A DNA stretch of 64,000 nt from Microtetraspora sp. NBRC 16547 (lineage in GTDB: Bacteria; Actinomycetota; Actinomycetes; Streptosporangiales; Streptosporangiaceae). Shown here one piece after another: positions 25,633-35,736 of the stretch. A program made the translations under genes and the position numbers. The notes beneath the pieces were generated by a model that saw only the letters and a list, made by a program, of their open reading frames with translations, did no database searches and was not told where the DNA came from. Numbering within the stretch: the first letter of the stretch is position 1; each line of letters begins with the position of its first letter. The stretch lies in assembly GCF_030268965.1 (NCBI RefSeq), contig NZ_BSSE01000017.1, positions 111,191 to 175,190 of the forward strand, given 5' to 3'.

Positions 25633-26730
25633 GTGACAAGCGCACTGTCGGCAGAGTCTCCGGGGTCTCCGGCGCTGGAGCTCGCCGCCGGACGCCTGCC
25701 CGCCTTCGTCTACGACCTGTCCGAGCTGGACGCGCACCTGAGGTCCGTACGGGCGGCCCTCGGAGACGTCGAGCTCTATTACGCCGTCAAGGCGAACCCC
25801 GACCCGGAGCTGCTGCGGATCCTCGCGCGGCACGTCGACGGCTTCGAGGTCGCCTCGGGCGGAGAACTGGCCCACGTACGCGGGCTGCACCCGGAGAAGC
25901 CGATCGCGCTGGGCGGCCCCGGCAAGACCGACGAGGAACTGGTCAGCGAGGTCACCCGGCTTCACGTGGAGAGCAGCGGCGAGCTGCGCCGGCTGGTCGC
26001 GTCCGGACACGCCGCCGACGTGCTGCTCCGGGTCAACCTCGACATCCCCGTCGACGGCGCGTCCCTGTCCATGGGAGGCGGGGCGACTCCGTTCGGCATG
26101 GACCCCGCCGCGATCGCCGAGTGCGTGGAGCTGCTCTCCGCCCAGGACACGGTCCGGCTTCGCGGGATCCACGCGCACCTCGCCAGCGGGCTCGACGCGC
26201 CGCGCATGCTGGAGCTGGCCGCCGCCGTCCTGGAGTACGCGCGGGGACTCGGCCTCACCGAGATCAACCTCGGCGGTGGCATGGCCGTCTCCTACGCCGA
26301 TCCCGGCCGGCGCTTCGACTGGGAGACCTACGGCCGGGGACTGGCGGGGCTGCGCCGACCCGGCGAGGTCCTCCGCATCGAACCGGGACGGTCACTGACG
26401 GTCTACTGCGGCCGGTACGTGACCCGGGTCATCGACGTCAAGCGCGTACACGGAGAGCTGTTCGCCGTGGTCGCCGGCGGAACGCACCACATCCGCACGC
26501 CGGCGACCAAGGGGCACAGCCAGCCGATGGCCGGCGGCGAGCCGGGCGAGCCGGTCACGATCGTGGGGCAGCTCTGCACCCCCAAGGACGTGCTCGCCCG
26601 GCGCGTGCCGGTCAGCCTGAAGCGGGGGGACGTGGTCGAGTTCACCATGGCGGGCGCCTACGCGTGGAACATCTCCCACCACGACTTCCTCATGCATCCG
26701 AAGCCGGGCTTCCACTACGTCGGGGGGTGA
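25633..26730 (+). CDS. Type III PLP-dependent amino acid decarboxylase (Orn/DAP/Arg decarboxylase fold)
   Basis: 365 residues. The alanine-racemase-like barrel carries the PLP lysine Lys53 in YYAVKANPDP, the HAHLASG strand, the phosphate-binding glycines in INLGGGMAVSY, and RIEPGRSL. The C-terminal barrel has the decarboxylase-type catalytic cysteine in GQLCTPKDVLA and the AGAYAWN segment. It therefore decarboxylates an amino acid or an amino-acid-derived intermediate rather than racemising alanine. GTG at 25633 right after TTGGAGGAGTTT. Similar enzymes occur in siderophore and antibiotic pathways (SbnH, BtrK types); the specific substrate cannot be told. Confidence 0.85.
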   Translation: MTSALSAESPGSPALELAAGRLPAFVYDLSELDAHLRSVRAALGDVELYYAVKANPDPELLRILARHVDGFEVASGGELAHVRGLHPEKPIALGGPGKTDEELVSEVTRLHVESSGELRRLVASGHAADVLLRVNLDIPVDGASLSMGGGATPFGMDPAAIAECVELLSAQDTVRLRGIHAHLASGLDAPRMLELAAAVLEYARGLGLTEINLGGGMAVSYADPGRRFDWETYGRGLAGLRRPGEVLRIEPGRSLTVYCGRYVTRVIDVKRVHGELFAVVAGGTHHIRTPATKGHSQPMAGGEPGEPVTIVGQLCTPKDVLARRVPVSLKRGDVVEFTMAGAYAWNISHHDFLMHPKPGFHYVGG

Positions 26731-27035
26731 ACCGGGGGGTGCGGACGGCGATGCCGGAGGTTCAGCGCCATCTAGCCAGGACTCTTGGGCATTCAAGCCC
26801 GAGAGGAATGGCTACCTGTTCATGGTCTTTCTGTTACGGTCGGTGATGCGATTACGGGATCGAACGCACCCGGCCTGCCGGGGAACGGCTTTGTGATCTG
26901 TTATCGGAATCGCACAAGGCATGGCTTGCCGTGCCGAGGCTGCTGTCAACCAGCCCAACGCGAGAAGTGAATCTTCTTGCAACGCGGCCTATGCCTGTCC
27001 GCCAGACGGGAGCAAGAGCTGCAAGCTCTGGCCCT
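26731..27035. other. Gene-poor spacer with lower GC
   Basis: No protein family or RNA gene is recognised. The segment is less GC-rich than its surroundings. It contains AGAGCT-GCA-AGCTCT at 27015-27029, which may help terminate the minus-strand protease gene that ends at 27036. A 61-residue plus-strand open frame at 26785-26970 has no family features. Confidence 0.5.
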
Positions 27036-27845
27036 TCAGGGTCGAGTCGTTGACGGCAGTGTGACGAACTTGCCGAGGAACTTCCGGGCCGTGGGGGTGT
27101 CCAGCCGGTAGTCGAAGTTGGTCGCCTTGCAGGCGTCGTCGTCTCCGCTGATCGTGGTGGCCACGAGCAGATGGGAGTCGCGCCCGCCGAGGAAGTTGGG
27201 GCCGCCGGAGTCGCCGAAGCAGGTGCTGCCGTCCGTCTTGTCGACCAGCGACAGGTTGAGCCACTTGGATTCGAGGGACTCGAAGGAGATGGTCGTCTGG
27301 TTGCGCCTGTCGGCGTAGACGTACTTCCGGCCGTCCTTGCCCTTGACCGGGTTCAGCGAGCCGTACCCCACGGGGGTGAAGTCCGCCGTCTGCAGCTTGT
27401 TGTCGGCCTCGAGCTCGTCGAGCAGGCCCTCGGTGGGCAGCGTGGCGGGGGTGATGTCGGGGATCGCCGTGTCGAAGATGACGACGGCCATGTCATGGAG
27501 ATCGGATTTGTCGCCGTAGAAGCGCGGGTCGGACACGAATCGGCCGGTGTAGACCGTGTCCCCCTGTTTGTAGTGGCTGGAGAAGGTGACGCGAGCGGTC
27601 TTCTTCCCGTCCTTCCCCCTCCGCACGTCGTCCCCGCAGTGGGCGGCGGTGAGGAAGACGGTCGGCGAGATGAGCGTTCCGGTGCAGAACGACCACGTGT
27701 CGTCTTTGTGTGGTTTGTCGGCGATGAGGGCCCCTACTTCAGGATGATCCGTTCCGTCGGCGGAGCCGTTCGTGATGGCCGCCGCGGGAGAAGCGACGCC
27801 CACGATCAACGCAGCAGAAATCGTGACAAAAGGGACAAAACGCAT
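27036..27845 (-). CDS. Secreted trypsin-like serine protease (S1 family)
   Basis: 269 residues. The signal peptide MRFVPFVTISAALIVGVASP ends near AAAI, and the mature start ITNGSADGTDHPEVGAL resembles the S1 IVGG-type N-terminus. The triad is visible: His in LTAAHC, Asp in HDMAVVIFD, Ser in TCFGDSGGP. An extracellular endopeptidase is expected. The S1-pocket residue cannot be assigned reliably. Monocistronic on the minus strand. Its predicted start is the ATG at 27845. Confidence 0.9.
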   Translation of the reverse strand: MRFVPFVTISAALIVGVASPAAAITNGSADGTDHPEVGALIADKPHKDDTWSFCTGTLISPTVFLTAAHCGDDVRRGKDGKKTARVTFSSHYKQGDTVYTGRFVSDPRFYGDKSDLHDMAVVIFDTAIPDITPATLPTEGLLDELEADNKLQTADFTPVGYGSLNPVKGKDGRKYVYADRRNQTTISFESLESKWLNLSLVDKTDGSTCFGDSGGPNFLGGRDSHLLVATTISGDDDACKATNFDYRLDTPTARKFLGKFVTLPSTTRP

Positions 27846-28005
27846 TCACGCACTGTATCCGCACATGGCGTCCACATGACACAGCGGACGGAAAGATCTA
27901 CGTGCGAGGCGTTTGTACCGAAAGATCCCCGTATGACCGTCAGGGCGGCCCCAGCGGCCGCCGGCCGGCCGTGGACGGCTGACCGGCGGCGTCGGGGACG
28001 GAAGG

Positions 28006-29199
28006 TCAGAACATGGCGCGCGGGTCGGCGTGCAGAGGCTGCGAGAGCCGTACGGTGATGAACTCGTTGGCGTCGGGCTTGCCCGGCGTCCGGCCGGAGG
28101 AGAACGGGAAGTTGTTGTCGTTCAGGATGGCCAGCGTCTGGTCGTCGAGCAGGGCGACGTCCTCGATGGTCTGGAAGGGGAAGCGGAAGGTCGGCCCGAA
28201 GCCGCCGATCCCCTTCGGGTTGGCGAGGTCGAGCAGGTCGGCGACGAGGGTCTTGTCCAGCTTGCCGTCGTCGTCGCGGTCCCTCATGTCGGCGAGGTAG
28301 ACCCGCTTGAACGCGGCGGCGTCGCCTTCCGCGTTGTCCCTCTCGATGATCAGGAACCGGTGCCGGTCGACCGCGATCGCGTCGCCGATGGCGTTCGACG
28401 GCGACTCGAGCTGATAGGTCCAGCGGTGCTTGGTGTAGGCGCCCTTGCGCACGTCGAACTCGTACATGCGGAGGGCGCCCGGCTCGTCGCCCGCCACGGT
28501 CCCTTCGAGGAGCGGGTAGAGGCGCTTCCCGTCCACGGAGCGGGCCATCCCCTCGAAGCCCTTGCTCCGGCCGAGGTTGGGGGTGCCCCCGTTCAGGTAC
28601 GGATTCTCCGGCGCCTGCACGCCCGGCAGCGGGATCGGGGCACCGAGCAGCTTGCCGGTGGCCGAGAAGTGCAGCAGGAACGGGCCGAACTCGTCACCGA
28701 TCCAGATCGTGCCGTCCTCGGACCGCACGATCGACTCCACGTCGAAGTCGGCTCCGGTGAGCACGCGGTCGGCCCGGGTGAGCGGGAACGTGATGTGCTT
28801 GTCGGGGTCGCTCAGGTTGAACCCGCCGAGCACCTCGACCTTGCCGGTCGACACGTCGGGCTTGATGTGGTGGACGCGCAGCAGGAAGTCGGCGCTGTTG
28901 GCCTTGGCTCCGTAGCCGTTGTCCGAGAGGACGTCAAAGGTGCCGTCACGCCGCCGCAGCACGCCGCTGAACCCCTGGACGGGCTGTCCCGCGAAGGGAG
29001 CGGAGATGCCGTTGAACGGCCCGGACCCGATCGCCGAACCGGACGGCTCGCTTCCCGGCACGAAAGTCTCGGCGGGAAGCACGGCGAAACCGGTCAGCGT
29101 GGCCTGGCCGAAGGTGTCGCCGTGGGTCCCGGCGGAGGCGGGCTGCGCGAGCCCGAACGTCAACGCGGCGGCACCGATGATGGTCAGAATCCGTTTCAT
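28006..29199 (-). CDS. Secreted esterase-like/phytase-like beta-propeller protein
   Basis: 397 residues. The signal peptide MKRILTIIGAAALTFGLAQP ASA precedes a body with GFSGVLRRRDGTFDVLSDNG, DVESIVRSEDGTIWIGDEFG, GFEGMARSVDGKRLYPLLEG and IEDVALLDDQTLAILNDNNF. This repeated four-stranded pattern is the 'esterase-like activity of phytase' family, whose founding member hydrolyses phosphate or sulfate esters. The ATG at 29199 begins the signal peptide; a GTG/ATG further upstream would mask it. Likely an exported hydrolase; substrate unknown. Confidence 0.85.
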   Translation of the reverse strand: MKRILTIIGAAALTFGLAQPASAGTHGDTFGQATLTGFAVLPAETFVPGSEPSGSAIGSGPFNGISAPFAGQPVQGFSGVLRRRDGTFDVLSDNGYGAKANSADFLLRVHHIKPDVSTGKVEVLGGFNLSDPDKHITFPLTRADRVLTGADFDVESIVRSEDGTIWIGDEFGPFLLHFSATGKLLGAPIPLPGVQAPENPYLNGGTPNLGRSKGFEGMARSVDGKRLYPLLEGTVAGDEPGALRMYEFDVRKGAYTKHRWTYQLESPSNAIGDAIAVDRHRFLIIERDNAEGDAAAFKRVYLADMRDRDDDGKLDKTLVADLLDLANPKGIGGFGPTFRFPFQTIEDVALLDDQTLAILNDNNFPFSSGRTPGKPDANEFITVRLSQPLHADPRAMF

Positions 29200-29304
29200 G
29201 GGGCGCACGCTAGAGGGATCAGATGACCGGACATCCAACGCGAGCCGGACGGGATGTGGCCGGGCGATGGACCCGGCCGCACCCCGCCGGGCAACGCCGG
29301 GAGA

Positions 29305-29886
29305 TCACTGCTTGGTGGTGAAGACGATCTCCACTCTCCGGTTCTTGGCCCGGTTTTCCTCGTTGGGCCTGCCGTTGACGTGGTTGGGCACCTTGGGCCG
29401 GCTCTTGCCGAAACCTCTGGCCTGGAAGGTCACGCCCGGCAGCTTCTCCTGGAGGAACCGCTGTACGGCCTGCGCCCGCCTGAGCGACAGCACGTTGTTG
29501 TAGGCGTCGGTGCCCTGGTCGTCGGTGTGCCCCTCGATCCTGACCACGCCGCCCGCGGACTCGGCCTGGATCTTCGCGGCCACCTGCTGCAACCGCTGCC
29601 GCGCCCGCGCGGTCAACAGGGACTTGTCCAGCGCGAACAGCACGTCACTGGTGAGCGCGACGGTGACCTGTTCGCCCTGCTTTACCTCGGTTTCCGTCCC
29701 ATCCAACGACTCGGTCTCCGGGACGATGTCCTCGACGGGGAACACCAGGTCCTCGATCACTGCGGTCACGGTGGAGGGGACCGTCGGCTCGGCCCGGGCG
29801 GCCGCTCCCGCCCCGACCTCCCCGAAGCCGACCACGAGGGCGGTCGCGAGCACGCCCACCGCGATCCGCTCAGGAGATCGGGACAT
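29305..29886 (-). CDS. OmpA-family protein with signal peptide
   Basis: 193 residues. An export signal (RIAVGVLATALVVGFGEVGA) is followed by a linker and an OmpA C-terminal domain from about 85 to the end: SDVLFALDKSLLTARARQRL, RIEGHTDDQGTDAYNNVLS, LRRAQAVQRFL and NEENRAKNRRVEIVF. The Asp and Arg that bind diaminopimelate in peptidoglycan are present in this motif set. Actinobacteria use such proteins to anchor factors to the wall. The ATG at 29886 overlaps the end of the upstream lipoprotein gene by 17 bp, indicating one operon. Confidence 0.87.
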   Translation of the reverse strand: MSRSPERIAVGVLATALVVGFGEVGAGAAARAEPTVPSTVTAVIEDLVFPVEDIVPETESLDGTETEVKQGEQVTVALTSDVLFALDKSLLTARARQRLQQVAAKIQAESAGGVVRIEGHTDDQGTDAYNNVLSLRRAQAVQRFLQEKLPGVTFQARGFGKSRPKVPNHVNGRPNEENRAKNRRVEIVFTTKQ

Positions 29887-30502
29887 CGGTGAACACCCCC
29901 AGGGCGGGGAACTCGACGTTGACCATCGTGACGTCCGGGGGCGGCGTCCCGTAAACCGCGTACATCTCAAGAGAGCTGCCGGAGTCGACGTACTCGGTCT
30001 TGCTGCACACGCACTTGGCGTCCGACTCGGTGCCGTTGCGGGCGACGCGGTACCGCTTGCCGTTGACCGGATCGATCAGGGTGACACCCGAGACGGTGTA
30101 GTCAGTGAACGAGACGCCCAGTTTGGTGCCCGCTGACCAGCTCTTACCGTTCGGGCCGAGGTTGGCGACGGTCCAGGTAAGCGTGGCGATCTTGCCCTGC
30201 CGCTTGAGGCCGGTGATGTCGATGCGCAGGTTCTTGCCGTCGTGTGTGATCTTTCGGCTGGCGATCGCCGTGAGCTCCTCGGTCGAGACGGCCGGCCGCT
30301 CCCCGGACTCCTCGGCGGTCTGCTCCCCGGGCTCCTCGGCGGTCCGCTCCCCTGTCGAAACCGCGGTGGTCCGGTCGGCCACTTTCTCCGTCTGGGGGAT
30401 CGCCTGCTTCTCGTCGCCGCCGCTCCCCTGCTGGCCGGGCAACATCCCGCAGCCTGCCAGCATCGCCGCCGCAGCGACCAGAGAACAGATCTTGATGCGC
30501 AT
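29870..30502 (-). CDS. Lipoprotein co-transcribed with the OmpA-family gene
   Basis: 210 residues. MRIKICSLVAAAAMLAGCGM carries a lipobox before Cys18. A Glu/Thr-rich linker with repeats of the type (E/T)AEE(P/S)GE follows at about 50-75. A beta-rich C-terminal domain then contains IASRKITHDGKNLRIDITGL, TLTWTVANLGP and the Cys pair KCVCSK, resembling immunoglobulin-like domains of actinobacterial lipoproteins. It is encoded just before the OmpA gene and is probably held at the cell surface with it. Function unknown. Confidence 0.75.
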   Translation of the reverse strand: MRIKICSLVAAAAMLAGCGMLPGQQGSGGDEKQAIPQTEKVADRTTAVSTGERTAEEPGEQTAEESGERPAVSTEELTAIASRKITHDGKNLRIDITGLKRQGKIATLTWTVANLGPNGKSWSAGTKLGVSFTDYTVSGVTLIDPVNGKRYRVARNGTESDAKCVCSKTEYVDSGSSLEMYAVYGTPPPDVTMVNVEFPALGVFTDVPIS

Positions 30503-30584
30503 TCTCGTCTTACCTCGTGTCATCGCTTGGCAGTGAAAGTGACCCCGACACACCGGTCCCGGCGATGTCGCGCCCATCCCATCT

Positions 30585-30617
30585 CCGCCTGTCGTAGATC
30601 GCGTCTACCATAGGCGG
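30585..30617. promoter_or_regulatory. Composite inverted repeat between the AfsR-type and lipoprotein genes
   Basis: CCGCCT (30585-30590) pairs with AGGCGG (30612-30617), and GTAGA (30594-30598) pairs with TCTAC (30604-30608), with a 3-nt internal loop and a TCGCG apical loop. It lies 28 bp after the minus-strand AfsR-type gene and 83 bp before the lipoprotein start. It may terminate the regulator transcript, or be an operator for the lipoprotein-OmpA operon. Confidence 0.5.
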
Positions 30618-30644
30618 ACAAACCTTCAGAATCCGCATAGCGCC

Positions 30645-33623
30645 CTATATGCGCAAGCCACGGCGCCGTGCCGCCTCATCGGCGAGCCCCTGGGCCGCGG
30701 CAAGGCCCTGTGTGTCACCGAGAGCGGCGAACTCTCCCACAGCACGCGTCACGGCATGGACCGCCTCATCCACCTCATCGAGGTCCAGGAAGGCGCCGGC
30801 CAGCACCAGGAGCGCCCGCGCGGCTCCCCCGCGGTCTCCGTACTCGCGGAAGGTCCCGAGCGCCTCCTCCGCGGACACGCGGGCGGCGTCGGGCCGGCCC
30901 TCCGCCATGGACACCCTCGCCAGGACCACGAGTCCCCCGGCCTCGGGCAGCCGATCCCCCAGCCGCCGCGCCAGCCCGAGGCCGCGCTCGGCCCGCGTAC
31001 GCGCCTCGGACGGCCGGCGCCGGTCCAGGTACAGCCCGGCGAGGTCGAGCGAGACGGCCGCCTCGCCACGCGGGTCCCCCAGCTCGCGGTAGATGTCCAG
31101 GCTCCTCAGCAGCAGCTCCTCGGCGCGACGCACCCCGCCGAGCGCGCGCAGCGCGTCGGCTCTACCGCGCCGATCCGCCACCGCCGAGAACGCGGCCAGG
31201 CAGGCCACGAAACAGGCCTCCGCCTCAGCCGCCCTCCCCTGGGCCAGGTGGACCAGGCCGAGCCGGTGGCGGGTGCGGGCCAGTTCGCCCGCCTCCACCA
31301 GCGGAAGCGCGCGCTGGAGGGCGTCGGCCGCCTCCGGCAGCCTGCCCTCCGTACGGTGCAGGTCCGCGAGGGACCGCAGCAGCAGCGCCTCGCCGTGGCG
31401 GTGGCCCATGCGCCGGGCGGCGCGCAGGCCGATCTCCACGGTCGCGCGCCAGTCCTCGCGGTGCGCGCCCAGCTCGAAGAAAGGCGTCAGGTAGAAGGCC
31501 AGCCGCCAGGCCGACTCGTCCAGCCCGTTCCGCTGGAAGTCGGCGACGGTCGCGACCAGGAACCCCCGCTCCGCGCCCAGCCAGCGGGCCGACTCCCTGA
31601 GCTGCGTGGTCTCCAGTGCCGCCTCCCCGCCCACCGCCTGCTCCGCCGTACGGACCTGGGTCTGGCCCGAGCCCGGTTCCGCCGGCAGGAGCAGCGCCCG
31701 GGCCCGGCGGGTGCGATCGAGCGCCTCCTGGACGGCGGCGGCGAGCACCTGGGCGGACGGTCCCTCCTCCAGGGCCAGCCGCTCGGCGGCGTAGAGCCTG
31801 GTCAGGTCGTGCCAGCCGTACCGCTCCTGGCCGGCCGCGTCGAGCCCGCGCGCCTGCAGCAGGCCCGCCTCGGCCAGCGCCTCCAGCAGCCGGTCGGCGG
31901 GCGCGCCAAGGACGGCGGAGGCCGCCCATGGGGCGAAGTCGGGCGCGGACAGCGCGCCGAGACGGCGCAGCAGCAGGCGTTCCCGGTCTGAGAGCGCGCG
32001 GTAGCCGAGCGCCAGGCTGCTGCGCACCGCCAGGTCCCCCGCGCTGAGCTCGTCGAGACGGCCGTGCTCGTCCTCAAGGCGTCCCGCGAGGTGCTCGAGC
32101 GTCCAGCTCGGCCGCCGCGCCAGCCGGGATCCGGCGATCCTGAGCGCGAGCGGCAGCCCGCCGCACAGCGCGGCGATCCGCGCGGCGGCCTGCTGCTCCG
32201 CGCGCACCCGCGCCTCCCCCACGACCCTGGCCAGCAGCGCCACCGACTCATCGGCGTCGAACACGTCAAGCTCGAAGGCGCGCGCCGCCTCCAGGCCGGA
32301 CAGCGGTGAGCGGCTGGTCACCACCGTCAGGCAGCCGGGGCCGGTGGGCAGCAGCGGGCGCACCTGGGCCTCGTCCGCCGCGTCGTCCAGCACCACCAGC
32401 AGCCGCCGCCCGCTCACCACGCTGCGGTAGAGGCGGACTCGCTCGGCGAGGTCGGCCGGCACGGCTCCGCGCGGGCAGCCGAGCGAGCGCAGCAGATCCT
32501 CCAGGACCGCGCCCGGCGTCCTGGCCCCGAGCGAGGCGTACAGCCGCCCGTCGGGGAAGTCGAGCGCGGTGGCCGCGTGGATCGCCACCGCGGACTTGCC
32601 CGCTCCCGCGGGGCCGTGCAGCACCAGATGGACGGGCGCGGTCCCGGCCGGGGGCACGGACCGCCGGATCCAGTCCAGCACGCGCTCGCGTCCGGTGAAG
32701 TCGGCGACGTCGGGCGGCGTCTCGTTCGGCACGCCCCGCCCGTCGTTCGACACATCCGGGCCGCCGGGCGCACTCCATCCGTCCAGGGTGTTCTCCGCGC
32801 CCGGGACGTTCAGCGCGTTCGGGGTGTTCAGCGCGTTCGGGGTGTTCGCGGCGTTCGCGGCGTTCGCGGCGTTCGACATGGTCGGCCTGTTCGGCGAAGG
32901 GGCGCCTCCCGCCAGCACCCGCGCGTGCGCCTCCCGCAGCTCGGCACCGGGTTCGAGGCCGAGCTCGTCGACCAGCAGCCGCCGCGCCTCCTGGTACGCG
33001 GTGAGCGCCTCGGATCTGCGTCCCGCCTGGTTGAGGGCCAGCATGAGCAGTCCCCACGCCCGCTCCCGCAACGGGTGCGCGGCCACGAACGCGCGCAGCT
33101 CCCCCGCCACCTCCGCGCCGCGGCCGAGCGCCAGATCCAGCTCGACCCGCTCTTCCAGCACGGTCAGCCGCAACTCCTCCAGCCGTACGGCGTGCGCCCG
33201 CCGCAGCTCGGCCGAGTCGATGCCGGCCAGCACGGGTCCGCGCCAGAGAGCCAGGGCGGCACGCAGGTCGTCGGCCGCCTCCGCGATCCGGCCCGCGTCC
33301 CTGGCCCGCCTGCCCGTGGTCACCAGGCGCTCGAACCTGTGCGCGTCCACCTGGTCGGGATCGACATCGAGGAGGTAGCCGCCGGGCACGGTGCGGATCC
33401 CGTCGACCACCTTGCGCAGGGCGCTCACGTACACCCTCAGCACCGGTTCGGCCGACGCGGGCGGCTCGTCGCCCCACACCTCGGCGATCAGCCGGTCGAC
33501 GGTGAGCGGCCGTCCCGGTCGCAGCAGCAGCGCGGCCAGCAGCGCGCGGTGCTTGGCCGGGCCGGGCGTCAGGTCACGCTCGCCCGCCAGGACCCGCAGT
33601 GGTCCGAGCACGCCGAACCGCAC
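30645..33623 (-). CDS. AfsR/SARP-family regulator with NB-ARC and TPR domains
   Basis: 992 residues. Residues 1-90 are an OmpR-type winged helix (GVLGPLRVLAG, VDRLIAEVWGDEPP, LRVYVSALRKVV), and 95-240 are the BTAD helical domain. A low-complexity linker rich in NAA/NTPNALN lies at about 250-275. An NB-ARC ATPase follows with Walker A HGPAGAGKSAVA and RLLVVLDDAADEAQV; TPR-like helices fill the C-terminal third. This is the architecture of AfsR, a global activator of secondary metabolism that is phosphorylated by the Ser/Thr kinase AfsK. GTG start at 33623, 3 bp after the stop of a Ser/Thr kinase gene, so the two are one operon. Confidence 0.9.
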   Translation of the reverse strand: MRFGVLGPLRVLAGERDLTPGPAKHRALLAALLLRPGRPLTVDRLIAEVWGDEPPASAEPVLRVYVSALRKVVDGIRTVPGGYLLDVDPDQVDAHRFERLVTTGRRARDAGRIAEAADDLRAALALWRGPVLAGIDSAELRRAHAVRLEELRLTVLEERVELDLALGRGAEVAGELRAFVAAHPLRERAWGLLMLALNQAGRRSEALTAYQEARRLLVDELGLEPGAELREAHARVLAGGAPSPNRPTMSNAANAANAANTPNALNTPNALNVPGAENTLDGWSAPGGPDVSNDGRGVPNETPPDVADFTGRERVLDWIRRSVPPAGTAPVHLVLHGPAGAGKSAVAIHAATALDFPDGRLYASLGARTPGAVLEDLLRSLGCPRGAVPADLAERVRLYRSVVSGRRLLVVLDDAADEAQVRPLLPTGPGCLTVVTSRSPLSGLEAARAFELDVFDADESVALLARVVGEARVRAEQQAAARIAALCGGLPLALRIAGSRLARRPSWTLEHLAGRLEDEHGRLDELSAGDLAVRSSLALGYRALSDRERLLLRRLGALSAPDFAPWAASAVLGAPADRLLEALAEAGLLQARGLDAAGQERYGWHDLTRLYAAERLALEEGPSAQVLAAAVQEALDRTRRARALLLPAEPGSGQTQVRTAEQAVGGEAALETTQLRESARWLGAERGFLVATVADFQRNGLDESAWRLAFYLTPFFELGAHREDWRATVEIGLRAARRMGHRHGEALLLRSLADLHRTEGRLPEAADALQRALPLVEAGELARTRHRLGLVHLAQGRAAEAEACFVACLAAFSAVADRRGRADALRALGGVRRAEELLLRSLDIYRELGDPRGEAAVSLDLAGLYLDRRRPSEARTRAERGLGLARRLGDRLPEAGGLVVLARVSMAEGRPDAARVSAEEALGTFREYGDRGGAARALLVLAGAFLDLDEVDEAVHAVTRAVGEFAALGDTQGLAAAQGLADEAARRRGLRI

Positions 33624-33626
33624 CGC

Positions 33627-35351
<1,725 letters not shown>

Positions 35352-35631
35352 CCGAGTCACCTTACGGTCAAACGCCCACATCGAGGACACACGCCCTGGG
35401 GCCTCGTCGCGGCTCACGAGTGACCGGGAGACTCTCCGGACGGCTCGCGCGCGCACGGCCGGGAGCCGTTCACCGGCGCCCGCCGGATCCTGGCGGCCAT
35501 GACCGCCTGATCACCGCGATCGGCCGCGGAGGTGTCATGGAGGGCCTGATCGCCGACGACGGCGGTCAGGCCCTCTCGGGTTCCCCCCGAAACCCGGTGA
35601 GACCCGTGAACATATGCCGCTTTCACCGACG

Positions 35632-35661
35632 TTGACGGGATACGTCAGGGCGTCTTACGTT
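35632..35661 (+). promoter_or_regulatory. Predicted promoter of the monooxygenase gene
   Basis: TTGACG (35632-35637), an 18-bp spacer and TACGTT (35656-35661) make a good sigma-70-type promoter about 75 bp before ATG 35737, in the 385-bp region shared with the divergent kinase gene. Nothing else coding is seen in 35352-35736. Confidence 0.5.
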
Positions 35662-35736
35662 CGTGAGGTAGATCACATCTCCGGACGAAGCCGGCGAGGG
35701 GTCGGCCCGGCGTCCGGCTTCGCAGCGAGGTGATTC

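Noticed and set aside
26785..26970. 61-residue open frame in the spacer after the decarboxylase gene
   Set aside because: No ribosome site, no membrane or domain features, and composition unlike neighbouring genes.
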